A stretch of DNA of 64,000 bases from an uncultured Rhizobium sp. (GTDB lineage Bacteria; Pseudomonadota; Alphaproteobacteria; Rhizobiales; Rhizobiaceae): the NCBI GenBank assembly GCA_945952415.1, contig CAMFIF010000003.1, positions 1 through 64,000 of the forward strand, given 5' to 3'. Below, one piece after another: positions 23,127 to 31,038 of the stretch. Positions within the stretch are counted from its first letter, which is position 1. Each line of letters opens with the position of its first letter. The notes beneath the pieces are model-generated. The model saw nothing but the letters and a program-made list of their open reading frames with translations. It searched no databases and was not told the DNA's origin. Both the position numbers and the translations under genes were made by a program.

Positions 23127-23597
23127 ATGCATGGAGATCAGGATCAGGCCCGCACCCTCGAAGTCAGCCGGCTGCTTGCAGCCCCGCGCGAAAGAGTCTT
23201 CGAGGTCTTCGCCACGCCCGACCATATCGACCAATGGTGGGGGCCGGAGGGCTTTCGCAACGAGACCCATGAAATGGATTTTTCCGTGGGCGGCCTCTGG
23301 CGCTACACCATGCACGGTCCTGACGGGAAGGCCTGGCCGAACTGGATCCGCTACAAGAGGATCGAGCCGCCCCACCGCCTCGTCTATGACCATGGTGCCG
23401 AAATCGGCGAGCCCGCCCATTTCCACGGGGAAATCACCTTCGAGGAGGAGGGAGGAAAAACCCGCATCACGCTTCGGCTTACCTTCCCGACCGCAGAGGC
23501 CCGTGATGCCGCCCGGAGCTACGGCGCGGTCGAAGGCGGCAACCAGACGCTGGCCCGCCTCGATGCCTATGTGGCAGAGCGCCTGAAGAGCGCCTGA
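23127..23597 (+). CDS. SRPBCC (AHSA1-type) domain protein, second copy
   Basis: 156-residue paralogue of the preceding protein, with VFEVFATPDHIDQWWGPEGF, VGGLWRYTMHGPDGK and a C-terminal helix EGGNQTLARLDAYVAERL. The start ATG 23127 is one base after the previous stop, with AAGGA upstream. The frame's earlier start at 23103 overlaps the upstream gene and is not needed. It is the third gene of the ArsR operon. It converges on another SRPBCC protein with a 23-bp gap. Confidence 0.85.
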   Translation: MHGDQDQARTLEVSRLLAAPRERVFEVFATPDHIDQWWGPEGFRNETHEMDFSVGGLWRYTMHGPDGKAWPNWIRYKRIEPPHRLVYDHGAEIGEPAHFHGEITFEEEGGKTRITLRLTFPTAEARDAARSYGAVEGGNQTLARLDAYVAERLKSA

Positions 23598-23620
23598 GCG
23601 CCCCCGCGAACCGTGATGGA

Positions 23621-24178
23621 TCAGCTCGCGCCGCCGGCCGCGGGCTTTTCCGCCTCGGCCTTCAGCGCTGCCAGTCCCTTTTCGAAATCGCTGCCCACCA
23701 GCCGGTCGATGTTGAAGAAGAGGCCGAAAATCTTGGCGACCAGCGGCTGCTCGCCGGTCATAGCCCATTCCACATCCGTCCCCCCGTCGCGCGGGCTGAG
23801 CATGAAGACCACATTATTGTCGGCGGCCATGGGCCGTTCGATGGTGAGGCGGATTGCCACCCGGCTCCACGGCACAGCCTGGCGGATTTCCATCCGGCCG
23901 GACCCCACCTTGTCATTGCCTACCCAGGAATAGATTGCACCCACTCCTTCATCGGGGCCCTGGAACGCGCGCTTCAGGTCGGGGTCGGTATGTTCCCAGG
24001 GTGACCATCTGTTCCAGGCATGAAAATTGACGAGCAGCGGATAGATCTTTTCCGGAGGCGCATCGATGCTCGTCTGGCGCACGATGGAAAAATCATCGGG
24101 TTGCAACGAGGCAAATCCGATGACGAGCACGATGGCAACGGCCAGCAGCGCCGCTGCATATTTGATGATTCTGAGCAT
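23621..24178 (-). CDS. membrane-anchored SRPBCC family protein
   Basis: 185-residue protein with one N-terminal hydrophobic helix (YAAALLAVAIVLVIGFASL) and a polyketide cyclase/SRPBCC domain after it (IDAPPEKIYPLLVNFHAWNRWSPWE and YSWVGNDKVGSGRMEI). The helix probably anchors the ligand-binding domain in the periplasm or at the membrane. ATG 24178 (MLRIIKY) has a G-rich sequence upstream and gives a cleaner N-terminus than 24199. No known substrate. It stands alone, convergent with the ArsR operon. Confidence 0.8.
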   Translation of the reverse strand: MLRIIKYAAALLAVAIVLVIGFASLQPDDFSIVRQTSIDAPPEKIYPLLVNFHAWNRWSPWEHTDPDLKRAFQGPDEGVGAIYSWVGNDKVGSGRMEIRQAVPWSRVAIRLTIERPMAADNNVVFMLSPRDGGTDVEWAMTGEQPLVAKIFGLFFNIDRLVGSDFEKGLAALKAEAEKPAAGGAS

Positions 24179-24458
24179 CCCATTCCCCCGTCGGCGCAAG
24201 GCGGCCCGTTCATTTCCCCAAATGCTGGCCTTTTCACGCCAGGGAGCCGGTTGCGCGTCGCATACTGACCGCTGACTTGCCGATTGTCAAAACGGCAGCG
24301 GGCGCCGCACCGGCAACCCGTCAAATTTTCTGGATATTCATTTGCCGGTTCTGCTATAAGCCTTGCTTCGTGACTATGGCATGGTTCCGAGGCAACGCTT
24401 CGGGACCTGTTTTCTTTTGTGTCCGCGCGACCGCGGCCTCAAGCTGAAGGACAAGGAA

Positions 24459-24935
24459 ATGGTCGAAAAAGTACCGATGACCCAGGGTGGCTTCGTCAAG
24501 CTTCAGGAAGAATTGCGCTGGCGCCAGCAGGAAGAGCGGCCGCGCATCATCGAAGCGATCTCGGAAGCCCGCGCCCATGGCGATCTCTCGGAAAATGCCG
24601 AATACCACGCTGCCAAGGAAGCCCAGAGCCACAATGAAGGCCGGATTGGCGAGCTGGAAGATCTGATTGCCCGTGCAGAGGTCATCGATCTCTCGAAAAT
24701 GTCCGGTTCGAAGGTGAAGTTCGGCGCCAAGGTGAAGCTTGTCGACGAAGACACCGAGGAAGAAAAGGTCTATCAGATCGTCGGCGATCAGGAAGCCGAT
24801 GTGAAGGCTGGCCGCATCTCCATCTCCTCCCCCATCGCGCGCGCGCTGATCGGCAAGGAAGTGGGCGACAGCATCGAAGTCGTGGCCCCCGGCGGCTCCC
24901 GCGCCTATGAGATTCTCTCGGTCTCCTGGGGCTGA
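24459..24935 (+). CDS. greA: transcription elongation factor GreA
   Basis: 158-residue factor that rescues backtracked RNA polymerase by stimulating transcript cleavage. The N-terminal coiled coil ends in the acidic tip [18 protein letters not shown], which carries the Asp and Glu that act in the active centre, and the C-terminal FKBP-like domain follows ([23 protein letters not shown]). ATG 24459 follows AAGGACAAGGAA; the longer frame upstream is unlikely to be translated. lpsB comes 38 bp later, an order also known from Sinorhizobium meliloti. Confidence 0.97.
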   Translation: MVEKVPMTQGGFVKLQEELRWRQQEERPRIIEAISEARAHGDLSENAEYHAAKEAQSHNEGRIGELEDLIARAEVIDLSKMSGSKVKFGAKVKLVDEDTEEEKVYQIVGDQEADVKAGRISISSPIARALIGKEVGDSIEVVAPGGSRAYEILSVSWG

Positions 24936-24973
24936 GAGGCCGGCGGCTGTCTGAAAGCATGAAGGAGTTGGGC

Positions 24974-26029
24974 GTGGTCGATATCCGGGATGTTCTGGTG
25001 ATCGCGCCCAATTTCAAGCGCCGGCTCTCCGGCGTCACCTCCACGATCGTGCAGCTCGCCCCCGTCCAGCACAGACTCGGCCACCGGGTGGCAACACTGG
25101 GTCCCGGCCTTCCCGCCGGCCTTCCCTCGATCCGCTTTTCCGATCTCTGGCAGCTCTGGCGACGTCCGCGCGCCGCCCGCGCCCGCATCTGGCATGCCCG
25201 CCGCAACAATGAGATGCTGGTCGGCATCCTGCTGAAATATGTCCTGCGCATGCGGCTCAAGCTTCTCTTCACCTCGGCCGCCCAGAGGGACCACAAGCCC
25301 TTCACAAAATGGATGATCCGCCGCATGGATGCGGTGGTGGCCACCAACTCCATCTCCGGCTCCTTCCTCAAGGTGCCCTACACGGTCGTCCGCCACGGGG
25401 TGGATCTCGACGTCTTCCACCCGCCGCAGGTCCCGCAGGACGCCATGGAGGCAACCGGCCTTCCGGGCCAGTTCCTGATCGGCTGCTTCGGGCGCATCCG
25501 CCACCAGAAGGGAACGGATCTCTTCGTCCGCGCCATGGTCGAGCTTCTGCCGCGCTATCCCGCCTGGACGGCAGTGATCTGCGGACGGGTGACACCGGAA
25601 CATCGCGCCTTCGGCGACAGCCTGGAAGACATGGTACAAAAGGCAGGCCTGAGCCGCCGGATCGTATTTCCGGGCGAGGTTCCCGATATCAAGGTCTGGT
25701 ATCGCCGCCTCTCGCTCTATGTCGCCCCCTCCCGCAACGAGGGTTTCGGGCTGACCCCTCTCGAAGCAATGGCCTCGAAAACCCCCGTCATCGCCACCAC
25801 CGCGGGCGCCTATTCCGAAATGGTTCTGCCGGGCGTCACAGGGGAAATCGTGCCCGTCGACGATTACGAGGCCCTGAAGGCGGCGATCGAACCTTATCTC
25901 GCCGATCCCGCCCGCACCGCCCGCGCGGCGGAAGCGGCCCTCACCCATGTGCGCAGCACCTTTGCGCTCGAAAACGAGGCCAATGCGCTGAAGAAGGTCT
26001 ATGACCGGCTTCTCGATCTCGCGCCCTGA
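24974..26029 (+). CDS. lpsB: LPS core mannosyltransferase LpsB/LpcC-type
   Basis: 351-residue GT4-family glycosyltransferase. The sequence DVLVIAPNFKRRLSGVTST matches LpsB/LpcC, which add mannose to Kdo in the lipopolysaccharide core of rhizobia. The donor-binding region includes LIGCFGRIRHQKGTDLFVRA, and the C-terminal EX7E motif reads SRNEGFGLTPLEAMA. The GTG at 24974 (read MVDIRDV) is preferred because AAGGAG lies six bases upstream. The ATG at 24959 has little support. It is cytoplasmic, acting at the inner membrane, and next to greA as in S. meliloti. Confidence 0.88.
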   Translation: MVDIRDVLVIAPNFKRRLSGVTSTIVQLAPVQHRLGHRVATLGPGLPAGLPSIRFSDLWQLWRRPRAARARIWHARRNNEMLVGILLKYVLRMRLKLLFTSAAQRDHKPFTKWMIRRMDAVVATNSISGSFLKVPYTVVRHGVDLDVFHPPQVPQDAMEATGLPGQFLIGCFGRIRHQKGTDLFVRAMVELLPRYPAWTAVICGRVTPEHRAFGDSLEDMVQKAGLSRRIVFPGEVPDIKVWYRRLSLYVAPSRNEGFGLTPLEAMASKTPVIATTAGAYSEMVLPGVTGEIVPVDDYEALKAAIEPYLADPARTARAAEAALTHVRSTFALENEANALKKVYDRLLDLAP

Positions 26030-26053
26030 TCGCCCGATGCGACGTCCCGACGT

Positions 26054-27703
26054 TCAGGGCGCCGTTTCGCCTTCCGGCAAACGGTGCGACAGGCCCGGCA
26101 CATAAGCCTTCCCCTTGATCGTCCTTTGCCAGGGCTGGAATGCAGGCCCCAGAAGATCATGCTGCGGCTCGTCATGGAGCGTGCCGATGCCGAGGAGCGA
26201 GAGCAGCGTCCAGTCCAGCTGGTCCGTCTGATAGGGCCGGCTTTCCAGCCCCCGCTCATAGGCATCGGGAAAGCCCGGCCGGTTGCGCCAGAGGATCATC
26301 GGCACGGTGAAGCCCGATTCCAGCCAGAACTGGTGGCCATGGGATGCGGTCAGGTGCCCCACATCCTGTGCATGGTCTGAGAAATAGAAAAGGCTCGCAT
26401 CCCCCTTCAGCCCTTTCAGGCGCGTGATGGCCGAGACCAGCAGGTGATCCGTATAGAGGATCGAATTGTCATAGGCGTCGCGCGCCTGCCGCACCCACCA
26501 CCAGCGGGAAGAAAGACTATCCGAAACCGCATCCGGCTGGTGGCCGAAGACATCGAACTCCGGCGGATAACGCAGCGCATAATCCTCATGCGACCCGAGG
26601 CAATGCAGAATGATGAGCTTGCGCGGCGCGGGATCGGCAAGCGCTGCCTCGAACGGCGGCAACAACCGCCCGTCCAGGCTGCGGTCATGCCGCCCCACCC
26701 GGCCGCGATAGACGAGCTTGAACACATCCGCCTCACCGCCAAAGAGAATGTTTGTATAGGCGGTGCTCTGATTGGTGAGCCAGAAGAGCTTGTAGCCCGC
26801 AGCCTTCGCCAGCGCCGGAACGCTGGGCGCAGTCCGCCAGGCCTCGTCATCGCCCACATGGGCCGGCGTCAGCGCCCGGGTGAGCTCCACGATGGTGTTG
26901 CCATAGGAAGAAATCGCATCCCGGAAGACGACCAGCTCCGGCCGGAGGGCATCGAGGCCCGGCGTTGTCTTGCGCGGATAGCCATAGAGCGACCAGTCCC
27001 ACCGGTTCGAGCTCTCGCCGATGACGACAACCACGGTCTTTTCCTCCGGCCCGGTATAGACCGGCCGCCACTCACCCGAATGGGCATTGGCGGCGCGCCG
27101 CCATTCGTCGAGCGCCGCCTCCTCGCGCTCAAGCGCCAGCCCCTCCTGCAGGATGGAGGGCCAGAAGGCCACGGGATCGGCGCGCTCCACCACGCTGTTC
27201 CCGTGAAGCGCGAGCGGAAGCACAAGCATGATCGCACCGGCGGGCAGCGCATGGAGCGGTGGCAGCGAGAGGCGCCCGGCAAGCGCCGTCATCCATACGA
27301 AGCTTGCCGCAAGCCAGAACGCAATGCCGACAGCCGCAAGCCCGCCCGCCATGAGCGGAACGACAAGGCTTGCAGCCATCTCCCGGATTTCGTTTTCCGG
27401 CGCATGGATTAGCGCTTCGATAACCTCTCGGGACTGGGGAAGCAGCTGGTAGCGGCTGGCGAGATAGAATTCCACCCCTGCCCCGAAGGCCCAGCTGAGC
27501 CCCCAGAGCCCGTAAAGCCCGGCGAGCCATGGCTTGAACCGCATGAAGGCGAGCGAAAGCGCCATGAAGGGAAGGCCGATCAGGAGCGGCATGAGGGCAA
27601 GCGGCACGACGCGCTCGGGCGCAGCGCCAGAAAGCAAACCGAAGCAGACCACCAGCGGCAGCCAGCCGAAATTCAATGCCGCCTGCCACGCTGCCGCCCG
27701 CAT
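26054..27703 (-). CDS. phosphoethanolamine transferase-like sulfatase-fold membrane protein
   Basis: 549-residue inner-membrane protein with about five N-terminal helices and a periplasmic alkaline-phosphatase-fold domain. VVVVIGESSNRWDWSLYGYP resembles the CptA/EptA motif: metal ligand E230 and a serine at 231 where EptA has its threonine nucleophile. The second metal site reads FYFSDHAQDVG. Such enzymes move phosphoethanolamine from phosphatidylethanolamine to lipopolysaccharide core or lipid A. The location beside lpsB fits that role. Acceptor and true nucleophile are inferred. Confidence 0.78.
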   Translation of the reverse strand: MRAAAWQAALNFGWLPLVVCFGLLSGAAPERVVPLALMPLLIGLPFMALSLAFMRFKPWLAGLYGLWGLSWAFGAGVEFYLASRYQLLPQSREVIEALIHAPENEIREMAASLVVPLMAGGLAAVGIAFWLAASFVWMTALAGRLSLPPLHALPAGAIMLVLPLALHGNSVVERADPVAFWPSILQEGLALEREEAALDEWRRAANAHSGEWRPVYTGPEEKTVVVVIGESSNRWDWSLYGYPRKTTPGLDALRPELVVFRDAISSYGNTIVELTRALTPAHVGDDEAWRTAPSVPALAKAAGYKLFWLTNQSTAYTNILFGGEADVFKLVYRGRVGRHDRSLDGRLLPPFEAALADPAPRKLIILHCLGSHEDYALRYPPEFDVFGHQPDAVSDSLSSRWWWVRQARDAYDNSILYTDHLLVSAITRLKGLKGDASLFYFSDHAQDVGHLTASHGHQFWLESGFTVPMILWRNRPGFPDAYERGLESRPYQTDQLDWTLLSLLGIGTLHDEPQHDLLGPAFQPWQRTIKGKAYVPGLSHRLPEGETAP

Positions 27704-27792
27704 ACCGGATCGCCCCCCAAACGTGGAAGAAGCCTCTCCGATTACTGAATATTATTCAATTATTTTATTCGAATTTTAACAATAAACAGAGT

Positions 27793-28260
27793 TCACACTT
27801 CCGCCAGACCCAGCTTCTTGACCTGGCGAATGGTCAGCATAGTGCGCACCGTATCCACATGCTCGTTGGCGGTCAGCACCTCGATGACGAAATCCTGGAA
27901 ATGGGTGAGGTTCTCCGCCACGCAATGCAGCAGAAAATCGCTGTCGCCGGAGACCATCCAGGCCTGGCGCACCAGCGGCCATTCGCTCGTCGCCTGGGCA
28001 AAGGCCTTGAGATTGGTTTCCGACTGATGCTTCAGCCCCACCATGCAGAAGGCGACGAGATCGAAACCGAGCTTCGGCCCGTTGAGCGCCGCATGATAGC
28101 CTTCGATGACCCCCGCCTGTTCCAGCTTGCGCACGCGGCGCAGGCAGGGCGGCGCCGATATGCCCACGCGGTCGGCCAGTTCCACATTGGTCATGCGGCC
28201 ATCCCGCTGCAATTCCCGCAGGATCTTGATGTCGATGGCATCGAGTTCGGCACGCAACAC
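27793..28260 (-). CDS. lrp: Lrp/AsnC family transcriptional regulator
   Basis: 155-residue regulator. The N-terminal helix-turn-helix is in LDAIDIKILRELQRDGRMTN and VELADRVGISAPPCLRRVRKL, and the C-terminal RAM ligand domain includes VAFCMVGLKHQSE and DFLLHCVAENLTHFQDF. The GTG at 28260 has GGGAG eight bases upstream. The frame upstream has no Lrp sequence, so the longer start is rejected. It is divergent from trxB across 233 bp. The amino-acid effector is unknown; in S. meliloti an Lrp gene occupies the same place next to trxB and lsrB. Confidence 0.92.
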   Translation of the reverse strand: MLRAELDAIDIKILRELQRDGRMTNVELADRVGISAPPCLRRVRKLEQAGVIEGYHAALNGPKLGFDLVAFCMVGLKHQSETNLKAFAQATSEWPLVRQAWMVSGDSDFLLHCVAENLTHFQDFVIEVLTANEHVDTVRTMLTIRQVKKLGLAEV

Positions 28261-28493
28261 TTGAATCGCTCCCGCTTCGTTTCGAGACTTTATCTTGTAT
28301 GAACACCGCTCTATGGCGCAAGATTGTGTCAAAGCGACGTATGATTGTTTCCCCCACAAAAACTTGCTCTGTTGGAAACGCATGCCTCCCCTTGAACTTG
28401 AGCCGCGAGCACTCCTAAATGCCAGTTGAAGAAATGCCGCGCCCTGCGCCGGCCGATGGCCGCCTCTCCCGGGCGGCGTTGAAAGGAATGACG

Positions 28494-29468
28494 ATGAGTG
28501 TCCGCCATACCAAAGTCCTGATCATCGGCTCCGGCCCGGCAGGCTATACCGCAGCGATCTATGCGGCCCGCGCAATGCTGAAACCGGTGCTCATTGCCGG
28601 CATGGAACAGGGCGGCCAGCTGATGATCACCACCGATGTGGAGAACTATCCGGGCTTTGCCGAACCGATCATGGGACCGGACCTGATGCAGGCCATGCTG
28701 AAGCAGGCCGAGCACGTGGGCGCGGAGATCGTCAGCGATCTCGTGACCGAGGTGGATCTGAACAGCCGCCCCTTCATCGCCCGCACCGACAGCGGCACGA
28801 CCTGGACCGCCGAGACGCTGATCATCGCCACCGGCGCCAAGGCGAAGTGGCTGGAGATCGACAGCGAGAAGGTGTTCAAGGGCTTCGGCGTTTCCGCCTG
28901 CGCCACCTGCGACGGCTTCTTCTACCGCAACAAGGATGTGATCGTGGTGGGCGGCGGCAATTCCGCCGTCGAGGAGGCGCTCTACCTCTCCAACATCGCG
29001 AAATCCGTCACGGTCGTCCACCGGCGCGACAGCTTCCGCTCGGAAAAGATCCTGCAGGAGCGGCTTTTCGCCAAGGAAAACGTCAAGGTCATCTGGAACA
29101 GCGAGATTGCCGAATATACCGGCGAACCGCCGAAGCCGCCGATGCCCGCCTATGTCACCGGCGTGAAGCTGCGCGACACCCGGACCGGCGCGATCACCGA
29201 CATGCCGATCGACGGCGTCTTCGTGGCCATCGGCCATGCGCCGGCAACCGATCTCTTCCAGGGCAAGCTGAAGGTGAAGCCGAACGGCTATCTCTGGACC
29301 GCACCCGACAGCACCGCCACCGATGTGCCCGGCGTCTTTGCCGCCGGTGACGTGACGGACGACATCTTCCGGCAGGCGATCACCGCTGCCGGCATGGGTT
29401 GCATGGCCGCGCTGGAAGCGGAACGCTATCTGGCGGGCCACATGCCCGCCGCCATCGCAGCCGAATAA
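28494..29468 (+). CDS. trxB: thioredoxin reductase
   Basis: 324-residue FAD/NADPH flavoprotein that reduces thioredoxin. FAD-binding GSGPAG is at 12-17, the redox active site CATC at 136-139 within SACATCDGFFYRNK, and NADPH-binding GGGNSAVEEALYL follows. The C-terminal FAAGDVTDDIFRQAITAAGMG completes the FAD site. ATG 28494 (MSVRHT) sits seven bases after AAAGGA, better than 28488 or 28419. lsrB follows 30 bp later, probably in the same transcript, linking thiol redox to a redox-responsive regulator. Confidence 0.97.
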   Translation: MSVRHTKVLIIGSGPAGYTAAIYAARAMLKPVLIAGMEQGGQLMITTDVENYPGFAEPIMGPDLMQAMLKQAEHVGAEIVSDLVTEVDLNSRPFIARTDSGTTWTAETLIIATGAKAKWLEIDSEKVFKGFGVSACATCDGFFYRNKDVIVVGGGNSAVEEALYLSNIAKSVTVVHRRDSFRSEKILQERLFAKENVKVIWNSEIAEYTGEPPKPPMPAYVTGVKLRDTRTGAITDMPIDGVFVAIGHAPATDLFQGKLKVKPNGYLWTAPDSTATDVPGVFAAGDVTDDIFRQAITAAGMGCMAALEAERYLAGHMPAAIAAE

Positions 29469-29498
29469 CCGGCGGTGACCACCATGAGGGGAGCAGGC

Positions 29499-30395
29499 AT
29501 GCCGCTGGACTGGGACAAGCTACGCATATTCCATGCTGCCGCGGAAGCCGGCTCCTTCACCCATGCAGCCGATACGCTGCATCTGTCCCAGTCGGCGATC
29601 AGCCGGCAGGTCAGCGCGCTGGAGCAGGATGTTGGGGTGAAGCTCTTTCACCGCCACGCCCGCGGGCTGATCCTGACAGAACAGGGCGAACTGCTCTACC
29701 GCACCGCCCATGACGTGCTGCTGAAGCTCGAAACGGTGAAGATGCAGCTCACCGAAACCACGGAAATGGCCACCGGCAAGCTGCGCGTGACCACCACAGT
29801 CGGTCTCGGGCAAGGCTGGCTGACGGACAAGATCCAGGAATTCCTGCAGCTCCACCCGGATGTGCAGATCCAGCTGATCCTCGACAATGAGGAGCTGGAC
29901 GTACGCATGCGCGAGGCCGACTGCGCCATCCGCCTGCGTCAGCCGCAGCAGTCCGACCTCATCCAGCGCAAGCTCTTCACCGTGCACATGCACGTCTATG
30001 CCGCCCCCTCCTACCTTAACCGATATGGCGAGCCGAAGAGCCTGGAGGATCTGGACAAGCACCGCATCATTTCCTTCGGCGAACCGGCGCCCAGCTACCT
30101 GCTCGACGTCAACTGGCTGGAAACGGCAGGCCGTGCCGCCGACAATCCGCGCGTGCCCATCCTCCAGATCAACAGCCTCACCTCGATCAAACGCGCCTGC
30201 CTGCTCGGGATCGGCATCGCCATGCTGCCCGATTACATCGTCGGCCGCGATCCGGGCCTTGTCCAGCTGGTCACCAATGCGGACGTCCCCTCGTTCGACA
30301 CCTATTTCTGCTATCCGGACGAAATGAAAAATGCGGCCAAGCTGAAAGCCTTCCGCGATTTCATCGTTGCAAAGGCTCGCAACTGGAGCTTCTGA
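29499..30395 (+). CDS. lsrB: LysR family regulator LsrB/VtlR
   Basis: 298-residue LysR regulator whose N-terminus, DWDKLRIFHAAAEAGSFTHA, matches S. meliloti LsrB and Agrobacterium/Brucella VtlR. These regulate redox, lipopolysaccharide and AbcR small RNAs. Cysteines are at 142, 234 and 271. From memory, S. meliloti LsrB has redox-active cysteines at 146 and 238, which correspond to 142 and 234 here; its Cys172 position is alanine. ATG 29499 has GGGGAG five bases upstream. The AbcR-type sRNA gene lies 400 bp downstream on the same strand. Confidence 0.9.
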   Translation: MPLDWDKLRIFHAAAEAGSFTHAADTLHLSQSAISRQVSALEQDVGVKLFHRHARGLILTEQGELLYRTAHDVLLKLETVKMQLTETTEMATGKLRVTTTVGLGQGWLTDKIQEFLQLHPDVQIQLILDNEELDVRMREADCAIRLRQPQQSDLIQRKLFTVHMHVYAAPSYLNRYGEPKSLEDLDKHRIISFGEPAPSYLLDVNWLETAGRAADNPRVPILQINSLTSIKRACLLGIGIAMLPDYIVGRDPGLVQLVTNADVPSFDTYFCYPDEMKNAAKLKAFRDFIVAKARNWSF

Positions 30396-30800
30396 GGAAG
30401 CCTGGCAGACCTTGTCCGCGCGCGACATCCGGTCCCCTGCCGGCGCTGCCCGCAGGCCCTGATACCCATCCGCGACCGCCATGGCGCAGATGGAGTATTG
30501 CGTCGCAAAAGTTTCACAACCGGGAATCTGGCAGGTGTTAAGCCTATAAAATCAGTCGTCTTTTCGGCACGACAGGCAGTGCCCAATTTCGCGCCAATGC
30601 TGCACCTGCGAAGGCCTTTGTGCACGCTCGGTCAACTTGCTGCACATCTGGATAAGATCCCCTGCACATGCCACCCAAAAGAGGTAATTTCATCCGTTTT
30701 CGGGGACAAATTGCCGCGATTTAAGGCAAGCCATGCTCTGCCGCATAGCAGTCATGCATTTTCGGGCATTGTTCACCGCACAAAAAAGTATCATATCGCA
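30396..30800. other. lsrB-abcR intergenic region
   Basis: About 405 bp of lower-GC DNA with no coding signal. It ends in the predicted promoter of the AbcR sRNA. CATGCATTTTCGGGCATTG at about 30753-30771 lies where LsrB/VtlR would be expected to bind; the exact site cannot be fixed. No second AbcR copy was found. Confidence 0.5.
30769..30797 (+). promoter_or_regulatory. predicted abcR promoter
   Basis: TTGTTC (30769-30774) and CATATC (30792-30797) are 17 bp apart. An overlapping TATCAT at 30789-30794 is an alternative -10. The TATA side is weak, which suits an activator-dependent promoter such as the VtlR-activated abcR1 of Agrobacterium. Confidence 0.4.
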
Positions 30801-30924
30801 CTCAGTTGATGCACCCGGTGGTTTTTTCCTCCCAGTGCCACCGCATCAGCTGTTCCCCTCTGGAGGTTTTATTAGACCTTCAAAACTATACGGGCCTCGG
30901 AGAAATCCTGAGGCCCTTTTTTTT
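30801..30924 (+). ncRNA. abcR: AbcR-type trans-acting small RNA
   Basis: AbcR sRNAs (alpha-r15 family) bind Hfq and repress ABC-transporter and other mRNAs by pairing with their ribosome-binding sites. Visible are: stem CGGTGG/CCACCG (30816-30821, 30838-30843) whose loop shows CCTCCC (30828-30833); a second anti-Shine-Dalgarno TTCCCCTC (30853-30860); and a terminator with GGGCCTC (30892-30898), GAGGCCC (30910-30916) and eight T. Length of about 120 nt and position behind lsrB/vtlR agree with known AbcR genes. The 5' end is estimated. Confidence 0.82.
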
Positions 30925-31038
30925 GGCCTGCGATGCGCATGCCGCAACCCGTCACAACCTCTCTCAGCGTACGAGATCAGATTGACAATCAAAGATTGTC
31001 GTATCAGTATTCTCGAATTCAAGGGGGAGGAAATGAGC

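Noticed and set aside
24363-24458. An upstream start for greA
   Set aside because: The extra residues do not match GreA; ATG 24459 has a good ribosome site.
30396-30768. A second tandem AbcR sRNA
   Set aside because: No CCTCCC/TTCCCCTC pair and no terminator were found in this stretch.
30733-31038. An upstream extension of the multicopper oxidase frame
   Set aside because: It would read through the AbcR sRNA and terminator; the signal peptide and ribosome site fit a start at 31039.
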